From contig NZ_JAQQFV010000010.1 of assembly GCF_029675105.1 (NCBI RefSeq), positions 184,267 to 248,266 on the forward strand: a stretch of 64,000 nucleotides of DNA, in the 5' to 3' direction. The stretch is from Nocardia anocheti. Its GTDB lineage: Bacteria > Actinomycetota > Actinomycetes > Mycobacteriales > Mycobacteriaceae. A program made the translations under genes and the position numbers. Shown piece by piece: positions 38,963 to 48,255 of the stretch. The notes beneath the pieces are model-generated. The model was not told the origin of the DNA, did no database searches, and saw only the letters and a list, made by a program, of their open reading frames with translations. The number at the start of each line of letters is the position of its first letter. Position 1 is the first letter of the stretch.

Positions 38963-40483
38963 ATGTTCCGCACACCGGGCCGCGTCGGCGCCGCCCTCGC
39001 CGCGACGGCCGCCGCGGCGGTGGTGCTCGGCGTCGGCCATCTCGTCGCCGCGCTCGTCGACCCGGACGCCTCCCCGTTCTACGTCCTGGGCGCCACGGTC
39101 GTCGACCACACCCCGAAATGGTTGAAGGACAGCGCGATCCGGTGGTTCGGCACCAATGACAAACTGGCACTGGCCATCACCATGGCCGTGGTCATGGTAG
39201 TGGCGGCCGCGCTGATCGGCCAGCTCGCGCGTCGCAGTCCGGCGCTCGGGGCGGGCCTGCTGGGCGGGCTCGGAGTCGTGGTGGCGGTCCTGGCACTGCA
39301 GCGGCCGACCGCGACTCCGGCGTTCGTGGTACCCGCGCTGGTCGGGGCGGCGGCGGGCGTCGCCGCGCTCCTGCTGCTGTTCCGCGCCCCGGTCGACAGC
39401 GAGGCGGGCGACGGTCCGACCCGGCGGACGTTCCTGCTCGCCGTGGCGGGGGTGGCGGCCGGTGCCGCGGCCGCGGGCGCCGCGGGCCGGTACCTCGGCA
39501 GCCGTCTGCGCGATATCGCCGCCGACCGTGCGGCTTTCGTGCCGCCAGCGGTCGCCGATCCGGCCCCACCGGTCCTGCCCGAGACGGATCTCCCGGTGCC
39601 CGGGCTGACCCGCTTCGTCACCCCGGCCGACGAGTTCTACCGCATCGACACCGCCCTGCGACTGCCCGCGCTCACCAGGTCGGACTGGCGGCTGCGCATC
39701 CACGGCATGGTGGACCGCGAGCTCGAGCTCGACTTCGACGATCTGGGTGCGCGCCGTGCCGTCGAATCGATGATCACCCTGACCTGCGTCTCCAACGAGG
39801 TCGGCGGCGATCTGGTGGGCACGGCCACCTGGACCGGCTACCGGCTCACCGAGCTGCTCGCCGAAGCGGGACCGGCGCCCGACGCCGACATGATCCTCTC
39901 GCGCAGCGTGGACGGCTTCACCGCGGGCACCCCGCTGGACGCGGTGGTCGACAATCCCGACGCCCTGCTCGCCGTCGCCATGAACGGCGCGGCACTGCCG
40001 GTCGCGCACGGCTATCCGGCCCGGCTGGTCGTGCCCGGCCTCTACGGCTACGTCTCGGCCACCAAATGGGTGGTCGATCTCGAGGTCACCCGGTTCGATC
40101 GGGCCCGCGCGTACTGGACCGAGCGGGGCTGGGCCGCACGCGGTCCCATCAAGACCGCGTCCCGGATCGACGTCCCCGCCGCCTTCGCGAAACTGTCCGC
40201 CGGACAGGTGACCGTCGCCGGGGTCGCCTGGGCGCAGGGCCGGGGGATCACCGGTGTCGAGGTGCAGGTCGACGACGGCAACTGGCAGCCCGCCACTCTC
40301 GCCGCCGCCTATTCCCTGGACACCTGGCGCCAGTGGACGTGGGTCTGGGACGCCCCGCCCGGCACCCACACCCTGCGGGTGCGCGCGGTCGACGGCACCG
40401 GCACCGTGCAGACCGAGGCCCGCGCCACCCCGTTCCCCGACGGCGCCACCGGCCGCCACAACCGCGTGGTCACCGTCTCCTGA
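38963..40483 (+). CDS. Membrane-anchored sulfite-oxidase-family molybdoenzyme
   Basis: A 506-residue protein. Four N-terminal helices (about 10-140) are followed by TRRTFLLAVAGVAAGAAAAG, a twin-arginine-like anchor at about 150-175, then the SUOX-type molybdopterin domain. The Mo-ligand Cys275 is in TLTCVSNEVGG. A Mo-co dimerisation-like Ig domain follows (ITGVEVQVDDGNWQPA). This is the architecture of Rv0218-type proteins. The catalytic domain should face outside. It is 30 bases after rskA and probably part of the SigK operon, which ties a surface redox enzyme to that stress response. Substrate unknown. Confidence 0.88.
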   Translation: MFRTPGRVGAALAATAAAAVVLGVGHLVAALVDPDASPFYVLGATVVDHTPKWLKDSAIRWFGTNDKLALAITMAVVMVVAAALIGQLARRSPALGAGLLGGLGVVVAVLALQRPTATPAFVVPALVGAAAGVAALLLLFRAPVDSEAGDGPTRRTFLLAVAGVAAGAAAAGAAGRYLGSRLRDIAADRAAFVPPAVADPAPPVLPETDLPVPGLTRFVTPADEFYRIDTALRLPALTRSDWRLRIHGMVDRELELDFDDLGARRAVESMITLTCVSNEVGGDLVGTATWTGYRLTELLAEAGPAPDADMILSRSVDGFTAGTPLDAVVDNPDALLAVAMNGAALPVAHGYPARLVVPGLYGYVSATKWVVDLEVTRFDRARAYWTERGWAARGPIKTASRIDVPAAFAKLSAGQVTVAGVAWAQGRGITGVEVQVDDGNWQPATLAAAYSLDTWRQWTWVWDAPPGTHTLRVRAVDGTGTVQTEARATPFPDGATGRHNRVVTVS

Positions 40484-40497
40484 GCCGATCGGGGCGG

Positions 40498-41139
40498 TCA
40501 GGCGGCGGTCGTGTGCCGGATGACGATGTCGCCCAGGGAATTCCGCGCGTACACCGCGACGGTGTCGGCGGTCTCGGTGGCGTCGACGGGCACCATCCGG
40601 TTGCGCACGGCGCCCAGCAGCGCCGTGGTCTCGAGCCGGACCGCGCTGCCGGGATGGACGCCCACCTCCAGTTCGCCGAGCGAGGTCTCCAACCGGAATT
40701 CGCCCCGGGTCGCCTCGCCGACGCGGATATCGCCCTTGGCGGTCTTCGCGGTCACCGACTCGCGCGGGTGTTCGATCGTGATGTCACCCAGCGACACCGT
40801 GAGATCGCAGCGCCCGATCTCCCCGGCGACCAGCACCCGCCCGACACCGGTGGTGCTGGTCAGCGTGGAGCCCGCGGGTACTTCGACGCGCACGACGATG
40901 GTCGGGTTGCCGCCGAACGGAGTGTTGGTGCGCCACGACTTGGGGGTCGTCACGCGCAGGGCGCCGTCGGTGCAGTCGACCGTGGTGTTCTCGGCGGCCC
41001 GGACGTCGGCCTTGGAGGACGGGTCGGCGGGCTGGACGACCACCACGCTGTCGGTGCGGTCGGTCGCGACGACGATGAGATCGCCGGACATCAGCTCGAC
41101 GGTGACATCGATGGGTCGCGGGGTCTGGAAGGTGGACAC
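40498..41139 (-). CDS. DUF4097-type beta-repeat protein
   Basis: A 213-residue soluble protein made of repeating short strands (SGDLIVVATD, SLGDITIEHPRE, AKGDIRVGEATRGEFRLETSLGELEV), the right-handed beta pattern of DUF4097 adhesin-like proteins. There is no signal peptide or helix. GTG 41139 follows AGGAGCCCACC. It is divergent from the SARP regulator with 129 bases between; the pair is common in actinobacteria, so the regulator probably controls this gene. Function unknown. Confidence 0.85.
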   Translation of the reverse strand: MSTFQTPRPIDVTVELMSGDLIVVATDRTDSVVVVQPADPSSKADVRAAENTTVDCTDGALRVTTPKSWRTNTPFGGNPTIVVRVEVPAGSTLTSTTGVGRVLVAGEIGRCDLTVSLGDITIEHPRESVTAKTAKGDIRVGEATRGEFRLETSLGELEVGVHPGSAVRLETTALLGAVRNRMVPVDATETADTVAVYARNSLGDIVIRHTTAA

Positions 41140-41268
41140 GGTGGGCTCCTCGCTGGTCGGTGTTCGTTGCTGGAACCACTGTCGCGCCCCCGGCTGACAT
41201 GTCCCTGACACCGCGCTGACGCCCGGCCGACATCCACCGTCGCCGGGCCGACCGGGCACAATGGGCCC

Positions 41269-44200
41269 GTGCAGATCGGGATGCTCGGACCGTTGGAAGT
41301 CCGTACGGACGACGGCGGATCGACGCAGATACCGGGCGCCCGCGTCCAGGCACTGCTGATCGCGCTCGCCCTCGAACCGGGCCGCGCGGTGCCCAAGACC
41401 ACCCTGATCGACTGGATCTGGGGCGAACAACCACCCGCCGACGCCGCGAATGCCTTGCAGGCGTTGGTTTCCCGAGCCCGTCGCGTGCTGCCCGCCGACT
41501 CCCTCGACGCGCACGCGGGCGGCTACCGCCTGCTGGTGGACCCCGACGCGGTCGACGCCGTGCGATTCGAACGACTCCTGGACCGCGCCCGCGGCGGCGA
41601 CGACACCCAGCGGACCCGACTGCTGCGCGAGGCCCTCCGGCTGTGGCGGGGCACGCCACTGCAGGACCTCGGCGACACCGCCGTCCCGGTGATCGCCCGT
41701 TTCGAGGGAATGCGCCTGGCCGCGCTGGAGGACCTGTACGAGGCCGAGATCCGGCTGGATCGCGGCCCGGAACTGGTCACCGAACTCACCGATCTGGTCG
41801 CCCGGCACCCCCTGCGTGAACGGCTCGCCGCGTCGCTCATGCGCGCCCTGGCGGCAGCGGGCCGGGGTGCCGAGGCGTTGACCGTCTACCAGCGCATTCG
41901 TGAGGAACTCGCCGACGAACTCGGCGCCGACCCCGCCCCGGAACTGTCCGCCCTGCACGTCGCGCTGCTGCGGGGCGAGGTCGGGGCCCGCGACCAACAG
42001 CCCACCACCAACCTGCGGGCCGAACTGAGCAGTTTCGTCGGCAAGCACACCGAGATCGCCGTGGTCCGCGAACTGCTCGCCGCGCACCGGCTCACGACGC
42101 TGACCGGACCGGGCGGCTCGGGCAAGACCCGGCTGGCGGTCGAATCCGCGCGCACCATGCTCGACGACCTGCCCGACGGTGCCTGGCTGATCGAACTGGC
42201 CGGAACCGACAGCGGCACCGACCCCGCACACCTGGCGCTGACCGCGCTGGGTCTGCGCGACGCCCTGCTGGGCAGCCCCGCGCGCACCGACCCGATGGAC
42301 CGGCTGATCGCGGCCCTGCGCGACCGCGAAACCCTGCTCGTCCTCGACAACTGCGAACACGTCATCGAATCGGCGGCGGCCTTCGCCCATCGCGTGCTCG
42401 GCGAATGCCTCCGGGTGCGCATCCTCGCCACGAGTCGCGAACCGCTCGGGATCACCGGGGAGGCGCTGTGGCAGGTCGAGCCGCTGACCCTGCCCGCCGA
42501 TGGCGCCACGCCCGCGCAGATCGAGTCCGCACCGGCCGTCGCGCTGCTGGGTGACCGTGCCCGCGCGGTCCGCCCCGATCTCCCCGGCGATCCGGACAGC
42601 CTGGCCACCATGGCCCGCATCTGCCGGGCGCTCGACGGCATTCCGCTGGCGATCGAACTGGCCGCGGCCCGGCTGCGCACCCTGTCCCTCGACCAGCTCG
42701 CACACCGCCTCGACGACCGCTTCCGGCTGCTCACCGGCGGCAGCCGGACCGCCATCGCCCACCACCGCACCCTGCGCGCGGTGGTCGACTGGAGTTGGGA
42801 GCTGCTCGGCGAACCGGAACGGCGGGTGCTGCGCAGGCTCGCGGTGTTCTCCGGTGGCGCGAGTCTGGAAGCGGCGGAACGGGTCTGCGCGGGGGAGGAC
42901 ATCGACCCGTGGGACGTGCTCGAACTCCTCACGGCCCTCACCGACAAGTCATTGCTGCAAGCCACTACCGACGGCAGCCCGCGGTTCCGTCTGCTCGAGA
43001 CCATCAAGCGCTACGCCACCGACCGGCTCGCCGAATCCGGGGAAGACGAGGCCGTTCGTCGCGCGCACCTGGCCTACGTCACCGACCTGGCCGCCACCGC
43101 CGAACCCCACCTGCGCCGCGCCGACCAACTGGAATGGCTCGCCGTGCTCGCCACCGAACACGACAACCTCACCGCCGCGATGCGAGGCGCGCTGGCCGCC
43201 GAGGACGCGGCGGGCGCGATGCGGCTGGCCGCGGCCGCGGGCTGGTACTGGTGGCTGGCGGGCCACAAGGGCGAGGGCACCGAACTGGTCATCGCGGCCG
43301 CTGCACTGCCCGGTGAGGTCGACGACGAGACCAGGGCGCTGGTCTACGGGCTGATCGTGCATTTCGTCACCTCGGGCCGCAGTGACGAACAGCAGGTCGC
43401 CGCATGGATCCGCGCCGCCCGCCGATTCGGTCGCGACGCCACCGGCGGCCACCCGGCCCTGCGCTTCACCGTCGCCCTGGAACGGATGCTGCACGGCCCC
43501 ACGGAATTCCTGCCCGCCTTCGAGACGCTGCTGGCCGACGACGACCCCTGGGTGCGCGCGCTGGCCCGCCTGCAACTGGGCAAACTGCGCACCATCCTCG
43601 GGCGGCCCGGCCCCGAACCGGACGAATACCTGGCCGCGGCCCTGTCCGAGTTCCGGGCGCTCGGCGAACGCTGGGGCATGTCGTTCGCCCTCACCGAACT
43701 CGCCAACCGCACGGCTCTACGCGGCGAATTCGCCCACGCCATCGCACTTTTCGACGAAGCCATCGCCGTGGTCACCGAGGTGGGCGCCGACGAGGACGTG
43801 GTCGGCATGCGCGCCCGCCAAGCGCAGCTGTATCACCTGCTCGACGACCCCGCCGCCAGCGCGGCCGCCCTCGCCGACGCCCACCGCGTCGCCGACCAGA
43901 ACGGCTGGCCCACCGCCAGGGCCGAAGTCGCCCTCACCCGGGCCGAACTCGCCCGCTGGAACCACGACACCGCGCTGGCCCACCAGCAGATCACCCTCGC
44001 CCGCACCCTGCTCGGCCCCGATGCCGACCAACCGGTCCTGCGAGCCATGACCCACACCCAACTCGGCTACCTCGCCACCGACCTCCCCACCGCCCACACC
44101 CACCACGCCACCGCCTTCACCGCCGCCTCCACCGCAGGCCACGCACCCCTTCTGGCCACGGTCCTCGTCGGCCTGGCCGACCTGGCCCTCCGTCACCACC

Positions 44201-44394
44201 ACCCCGACAAGGCCACCCACCTCCTCGCCGCCAGCACCACCACCCGAGGCTGCCCCGACCACGCCAACCCCGACGCGACCAGAATCGAACAGCAAGCTCG
44301 AACCCTCCTCGGCGACAAGGACTTCACCACAGCCCTCCACCTCGGCTCCACCACCGACCCCACAGCCCTGGCGGCGGTCACCCTCGCCTTGTGA
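41269..44394 (+). CDS. SARP/AfsR-type regulator with NTPase and TPR domains
   Basis: A 1041-residue regulator. An OmpR-like DNA-binding domain (1-92: MQIGMLGPLEVRTD, then VSRARRVL) is followed by a BTAD domain (about 95-240, ending AADELGADPAPELSALHV-like). The STAND/NB-ARC NTPase follows with Walker A GPGGSGKTR at about 282-290 and Walker B TLLVLDNCEHV. The C-terminal 450 residues are TPR-like helices. GTG 41269 is close to the probable transcription start. It likely uses ATP binding to control DNA binding. The divergent DUF4097 gene is the best target candidate; no metabolite cluster adjoins. Confidence 0.92.
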   Translation: MQIGMLGPLEVRTDDGGSTQIPGARVQALLIALALEPGRAVPKTTLIDWIWGEQPPADAANALQALVSRARRVLPADSLDAHAGGYRLLVDPDAVDAVRFERLLDRARGGDDTQRTRLLREALRLWRGTPLQDLGDTAVPVIARFEGMRLAALEDLYEAEIRLDRGPELVTELTDLVARHPLRERLAASLMRALAAAGRGAEALTVYQRIREELADELGADPAPELSALHVALLRGEVGARDQQPTTNLRAELSSFVGKHTEIAVVRELLAAHRLTTLTGPGGSGKTRLAVESARTMLDDLPDGAWLIELAGTDSGTDPAHLALTALGLRDALLGSPARTDPMDRLIAALRDRETLLVLDNCEHVIESAAAFAHRVLGECLRVRILATSREPLGITGEALWQVEPLTLPADGATPAQIESAPAVALLGDRARAVRPDLPGDPDSLATMARICRALDGIPLAIELAAARLRTLSLDQLAHRLDDRFRLLTGGSRTAIAHHRTLRAVVDWSWELLGEPERRVLRRLAVFSGGASLEAAERVCAGEDIDPWDVLELLTALTDKSLLQATTDGSPRFRLLETIKRYATDRLAESGEDEAVRRAHLAYVTDLAATAEPHLRRADQLEWLAVLATEHDNLTAAMRGALAAEDAAGAMRLAAAAGWYWWLAGHKGEGTELVIAAAALPGEVDDETRALVYGLIVHFVTSGRSDEQQVAAWIRAARRFGRDATGGHPALRFTVALERMLHGPTEFLPAFETLLADDDPWVRALARLQLGKLRTILGRPGPEPDEYLAAALSEFRALGERWGMSFALTELANRTALRGEFAHAIALFDEAIAVVTEVGADEDVVGMRARQAQLYHLLDDPAASAAALADAHRVADQNGWPTARAEVALTRAELARWNHDTALAHQQITLARTLLGPDADQPVLRAMTHTQLGYLATDLPTAHTHHATAFTAASTAGHAPLLATVLVGLADLALRHHHPDKATHLLAASTTTRGCPDHANPDATRIEQQARTLLGDKDFTTALHLGSTTDPTALAAVTLAL

Positions 44395-44526
44395 CCCCGG
44401 GTCGTAGCAGGGGCTCTCGGGCCGGGCTCCTCATGGACTCGTCATGGCGCGACTCACCCTGCCGAACCCGGGATCGTCAGATGCCGGTGTGCCCTGATTT
44501 GAGCGGGGTCACACGGACGGCTGCTG

Positions 44527-45234
44527 TCAGCCGAGTTCTTCGGCGACGAAGTGGGCGGCCTCGTCGCGGCTTCCGTTGACGAAGTAGAGGAAGTGGCCGT
44601 AGCTGAGGGCGTTGCCGAAGCCCGCGGCGGGGTCGCCGCCCGCGCAGACGCGGTCGCCGGAGCTGCAATAGTCGTGGAGGCGGTCGGCGAATTCGGCCAG
44701 GGCGCCGGTGGGGAGGGGGCCGGTGCCGGAGAGGGCGGGGTCGGCGGTGCCGCGGTTGTAGGGTTCGGCGCCGTTGCGGACCGGGTTGCCGAACAGGGCG
44801 ATCGCGTCGATGCGGGCGGCGGCCTGGTCGGTGAGGGCGGTGCGCGCGGCGAGGGTGTTGCTGATGACGCGGGCGCCCTGCGAGTAGCCGAGCAGGACGA
44901 GCTGCTGGTCGGGGCAGGCGGCGGCGGTGGCATTGAGCAGCGCCGTGAGGTTCTCGACGCCGCGCACGGAGCTGTCGGGACTCATCGAGGCGGGGTATTC
45001 GAGCTCACCGACGGTGGCGGTGCGGCCCGACTCCCGGGCTATCCGCTGGCCCAGGGGAGTGAGCAGCAGGCTGCCCGACTGCGGTTCGAGCGTGCCGCGC
45101 ACGGTGACGACCCGGAGCTGCGCGCACTCCCCGGAACTCGCGGCGGGCTCGGCGGCCGCGCTCGGGAGGGCGGGCAGTGCCAGTGCCGCGGCGGAGACGA
45201 CGGCGGACAGCAGGATTCGGGATCGTGCGCGCAT
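44527..45234 (-). CDS. Secreted cutinase-family serine esterase
   Basis: A 235-residue protein. Signal peptide (RILLSAVVSAAALALPALPSAAA), then a cutinase fold with a Cys in SGECAQLRVVTVRGT, the nucleophile Ser in LLGYSQGARV, the Asp region YCSSGDRVCAGG (disulfide-linked) and the His in LSYGHFLYF. Cutinase-like proteins of Mycobacteriales hydrolyse esters and lipids outside the cell. ATG 45234 gives the best signal peptide; no strong ribosome-binding site is seen. It is followed on the right by a deazaflavin oxidoreductase gene on the same strand. Confidence 0.9.
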   Translation of the reverse strand: MRARSRILLSAVVSAAALALPALPSAAAEPAASSGECAQLRVVTVRGTLEPQSGSLLLTPLGQRIARESGRTATVGELEYPASMSPDSSVRGVENLTALLNATAAACPDQQLVLLGYSQGARVISNTLAARTALTDQAAARIDAIALFGNPVRNGAEPYNRGTADPALSGTGPLPTGALAEFADRLHDYCSSGDRVCAGGDPAAGFGNALSYGHFLYFVNGSRDEAAHFVAEELG

Positions 45235-45266
45235 GCGCTCACTGTAATGCGTGAGCCCGCGCGAAA

Positions 45267-45806
45267 TCAGTCCAGATCGATGGCGACCGCGCGGCCGGTC
45301 CGGAACCAGTAGTCGTGCAACTCCCGGATCTTCGCGCGCGACGGCAGCCCGCGCAGATGCACGAGGCATTCGCCGATACCGAGCGGAACCACGGTGTCGC
45401 ACAGCAGGGTTCGCGCCGTGGCCGCTTCGTCGGGATCGGTGATCTCCCTGGCGGTGCCCTGATGGACGCCGTCGGGCAACCGTAGGGCCACCGCCGGGTC
45501 GGCGCGGATATTGAGCAGCCAGGCATTGACGGCACCGGGTCGCTCGATGGTGATGTTCGGCGGCATCAGCTGCACCAGATAGGCGCGGTCACCCGCACGC
45601 AGCACGCGCACGCATTTCGGTCGCGGCTCGCCGGTCTTGCGGCCGGTGGTGGTGAGCACGCCGTAGCCGCGCGGCACCCGCAGCCGGAACAGCGGCCGCA
45701 TGGCGTCGCTGAGCAGTTTGCCGTGCCGCGCGGAACGGATCAGCCGACCGTGCTTGCCGATGGCCTCCCGCGCGGCCGCGCGCCGGGCGAGATCTGCGTC
45801 GTCCAT
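45267..45806 (-). CDS. F420/deazaflavin-dependent nitroreductase-family protein (Ddn-like)
   Basis: A 179-residue protein of the split beta-barrel Ddn/FDOR-A type. GYGVLTTTGRKTGEPRPKCVRVL is the diagnostic cofactor-binding stretch, and AYLVQLMPPNITIERPGAVNAWLLNIRADPAVAL follows. These enzymes use reduced F420 to reduce quinones or nitro compounds. ATG 45806 follows GGAGAG closely. It is upstream of the cutinase gene with 32 bases between. Confidence 0.88.
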   Translation of the reverse strand: MDDADLARRAAAREAIGKHGRLIRSARHGKLLSDAMRPLFRLRVPRGYGVLTTTGRKTGEPRPKCVRVLRAGDRAYLVQLMPPNITIERPGAVNAWLLNIRADPAVALRLPDGVHQGTAREITDPDEAATARTLLCDTVVPLGIGECLVHLRGLPSRAKIRELHDYWFRTGRAVAIDLD

Positions 45807-45997
45807 CTCTCCATGATGCGCCCGGTGCGGGGCAATGGGATCGTCATGTCGGGACCGCGCGTCGAGTGGGTATGCGACCGACGACAGCTCATCCATCGAG
45901 AAGCGCCACCGCGCGCGGGAGTGCCTCGGACCGTGGGCGTCGGAACAGACGGCGGCACAGCGGGTCCGGGGGAGACAAGCGAGAGGAGTTCGATCTC

Positions 45998-47080
45998 GTG
46001 GAGAACATCGTTCGGCCGTTGATCGTCGTGCTCGTCACGATGGCGATCACGATGCTGGCGGGACTGCTGGTCGACCGGGGCCTGCGTTTCGCCGCGCGTC
46101 GCAGGCCCGACACCCACATGCCGATGCTGCTACGCCGCACCCAGCTGCCGTTGCAGGTGCTGCTCGCCACGCTGGCCCTGCATCTGGCCTATCCGCTGGC
46201 GGAGCTGGACCTGCGTCAGGACGTGGTGATCCGCAATGTGCTGGCCACCGCCGCACTGCTGGCGGCGGCCTGGCTGGTGGTCCGGCTCGCCGACGCGGTC
46301 GCGGAGAACCTGCTGCGCCGCTACGCCGAGCGCACCAGCGACACCTCCCGGGTGCGTCAGCTGCGCACCCAGCTGGGACTCGTGCGCCGCGTCATCACCT
46401 CGGTGCTGGTCGTGACCACCGCGGCGGTGGCGATCCTGCTGCTGTTCCCGAGCCTGCGCACCCTGGGCACCTCGATGCTGGCCTCGGCCGGTGTCATCGG
46501 CATCATCGCCGGTGTCGCCGCCCAGTCCACGCTGAGCAATCTCATGGCGGGACTGCAGATCGCCTTCGGCGACTCGGTGAAGATCGGCGACACCGTGGTG
46601 GTGGAAGGCGAATGGGGGACCGTCGAGGAGATCACCCTGGCCTTCCTCACCGTGCGGATCTGGGACGACCGACGGCTCACCATGCCGGTCTCCTACTTCA
46701 ACAGCAAGCCCTACGAGAACTGGTCGCGCGGTGGACCGCAGGTCACCGGGACCGTCCTGCTGCATCTGGACCACAGCACGCCGGTTCCCGTGCTGCGCGA
46801 ACATCTGCACGAGTACCTGCGCGGCAGGTCCGAATGGGACCGCCGCACCTGGAGTCTGCTGGTCACCGACAGCACCCCGGTGAACATCGTCGTGCGCGCG
46901 GCCATGTCGACCTCCAACGCCGACGACGCGTGGACCCTGCGCTGCGCGGTCCGCGAGGAACTGCTGGACTGGCTCGCCCGCAACCACCCCAACGCCCTGC
47001 CGAAGATCCCCACCTCGATCATCGGCGGCGACCGCGACAGCGCGGTGGCCCCCGAGCGCGAGGAGGTCGGCGCGCGGTGA
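45998..47080 (+). CDS. MscS-family mechanosensitive channel
   Basis: A 360-residue membrane protein with four helices. The last is the pore helix SAGVIGIIAGVAAQSTLSNLMAGLQIAF, followed by the beta domain GDSVKIGDTVVVEGEWGTVEEITLAFLTVRIWDDRRLTMPVSYF, both diagnostic for MscS. GTG 45998 follows GAGAGGAG; longer readings begin in the divergent intergenic region. The channel releases solutes at hypo-osmotic shock. CinA follows 55 bases later. Confidence 0.92.
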   Translation: MENIVRPLIVVLVTMAITMLAGLLVDRGLRFAARRRPDTHMPMLLRRTQLPLQVLLATLALHLAYPLAELDLRQDVVIRNVLATAALLAAAWLVVRLADAVAENLLRRYAERTSDTSRVRQLRTQLGLVRRVITSVLVVTTAAVAILLLFPSLRTLGTSMLASAGVIGIIAGVAAQSTLSNLMAGLQIAFGDSVKIGDTVVVEGEWGTVEEITLAFLTVRIWDDRRLTMPVSYFNSKPYENWSRGGPQVTGTVLLHLDHSTPVPVLREHLHEYLRGRSEWDRRTWSLLVTDSTPVNIVVRAAMSTSNADDAWTLRCAVREELLDWLARNHPNALPKIPTSIIGGDRDSAVAPEREEVGAR

Positions 47081-47135
47081 CCGCGCGGCGCCCGGCAACG
47101 GATACGGTGCTGCGAGGAGACCGAAGGGAGACGGG

Positions 47136-47603
47136 ATGACCACCGCGTCCGAAGTCGGCGACTTCGCCGAGCGTCACGGCCTGACCCTGGCGGTCGCCGA
47201 ATCGCTGACCGGCGGCACTCTCGCCGCCGCCCTCAGCGCCGCACCCGACTCGGCCCAGTGGTTCCGCGGCGGGGTGGTCGCCTACTCCGTGCTGGTCAAA
47301 CAGCAGGTCCTGGGCGTGCCGGAGGTGCCGGTGGTGTCCGAGACCGCCGCGCTCGCGATGGCCACGGGTGTGCGGGAGCTGACCGACGCCGATGTCGCCG
47401 TCGCGACCACCGGCGTCGGCGGGCCCGGCCCCGAGGACGGCGAACCGGCCGGATCGGTCTGGTGCGCCGTCGCCACCCGCGACGCCGCGTGGGCGGTGCA
47501 CCGCGATTTCGACGGCGATCCCGAGGCGGTGCTGGCCCAGTCGGTGGACTGCGCGCTCGCACTGCTGCACGAGGGTCAGAAGCGCGTCGTGTCCGGCCGG
47601 TAG
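47136..47603 (+). CDS. CinA-family nicotinamide-nucleotide amidohydrolase
   Basis: A 155-residue protein comprising only the CinA C-terminal (PncC) domain: LTLAVAESLTGGTLAAALSAAPDSAQWFRGGVVAYS and TTGVGGPGPEDGEPAGSVW. PncC deamidates NMN in pyridine-nucleotide salvage. The Ser of ESLTGG is the catalytic residue of the family. A 9-bp-stem hairpin at 47623 ends the unit. Confidence 0.92.
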   Translation: MTTASEVGDFAERHGLTLAVAESLTGGTLAAALSAAPDSAQWFRGGVVAYSVLVKQQVLGVPEVPVVSETAALAMATGVRELTDADVAVATTGVGGPGPEDGEPAGSVWCAVATRDAAWAVHRDFDGDPEAVLAQSVDCALALLHEGQKRVVSGR

Positions 47604-47622
47604 TCCGGCGGTTCCGCCACCT

Positions 47623-47648
47623 CGCCACGCTGCGTTGGTAGCGTGGCG
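47623..47648. terminator. Hairpin after cinA
   Basis: CGCCACGCT (47623-47631) pairs with AGCGTGGCG (47640-47648): 9-bp stem, 8-base loop, 20 bases after the stop. The rest of the gap to 47752 contains the paoA-like leader and nothing else recognised. Confidence 0.6.
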
Positions 47649-47751
47649 GAGGTGTGCGGCGCACACCGCGCACGGGAACGCTGGTGGCAGGCCGGAGACG
47701 GCGGGCCGCGTTGGTCGATGGAATCGATGTCCCCGGACGAGAGGCCGTTCG

Positions 47752-48255
47752 ATGCGCGCACAGATCAGCTTGACCGTCGACGGGCAACCCAGGGCGGTCG
47801 AGGTCGACACCCGGACCACCCTGCTCGACGTACTGCGCGAGCAGCTCGCGATCACCACCCCGAAGAAGGGCTGCGATCACGGGCAGTGCGGGTCGTGCAC
47901 GGTACTGCTGGACGGCCGCCGGGCCACCCTGTGCCTGGCACTGGCCGTCGCTCACGACGGCGCCACCATCCTCACCGCCGACGGACTCGCCGACGGCGAC
48001 GACCTGCACCCCGTCCAACAGGCGTTCCTCGCCCACGACGGCTTCCAGTGCGGCTACTGCACGCCGGGCCAGATCTGCTCGGCCGTCGGCATGCTCGAGG
48101 AGGTGAAGGCGGGCGCGCCGAGCCTGGTCACCGACGACGCGGCGGGCGGGATCACCCTCGACGCCGAGGAGATCCGGGAGCGGATGAGCGGTAATCTGTG
48201 CCGCTGCGGCGCCTACCCGAACATCGTCGCCGCGATCCAGGAGGCGGGCCGATGA
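47752..48255 (+). CDS. Aldehyde oxidoreductase iron-sulfur subunit (PaoA-like)
   Basis: A 167-residue xanthine-oxidase-family small subunit. The plant-type 2Fe-2S site is KGCDHGQCGSCTVLLDG and the second is GYCTPGQICS with GNLCRCGAYPNI. E. coli PaoA carries a Tat signal for export; none is present here, so the complex should be cytoplasmic. It passes electrons between the Mo and FAD centres. The next gene overlaps by ATGA. Confidence 0.92.
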   Translation: MRAQISLTVDGQPRAVEVDTRTTLLDVLREQLAITTPKKGCDHGQCGSCTVLLDGRRATLCLALAVAHDGATILTADGLADGDDLHPVQQAFLAHDGFQCGYCTPGQICSAVGMLEEVKAGAPSLVTDDAAGGITLDAEEIRERMSGNLCRCGAYPNIVAAIQEAGR

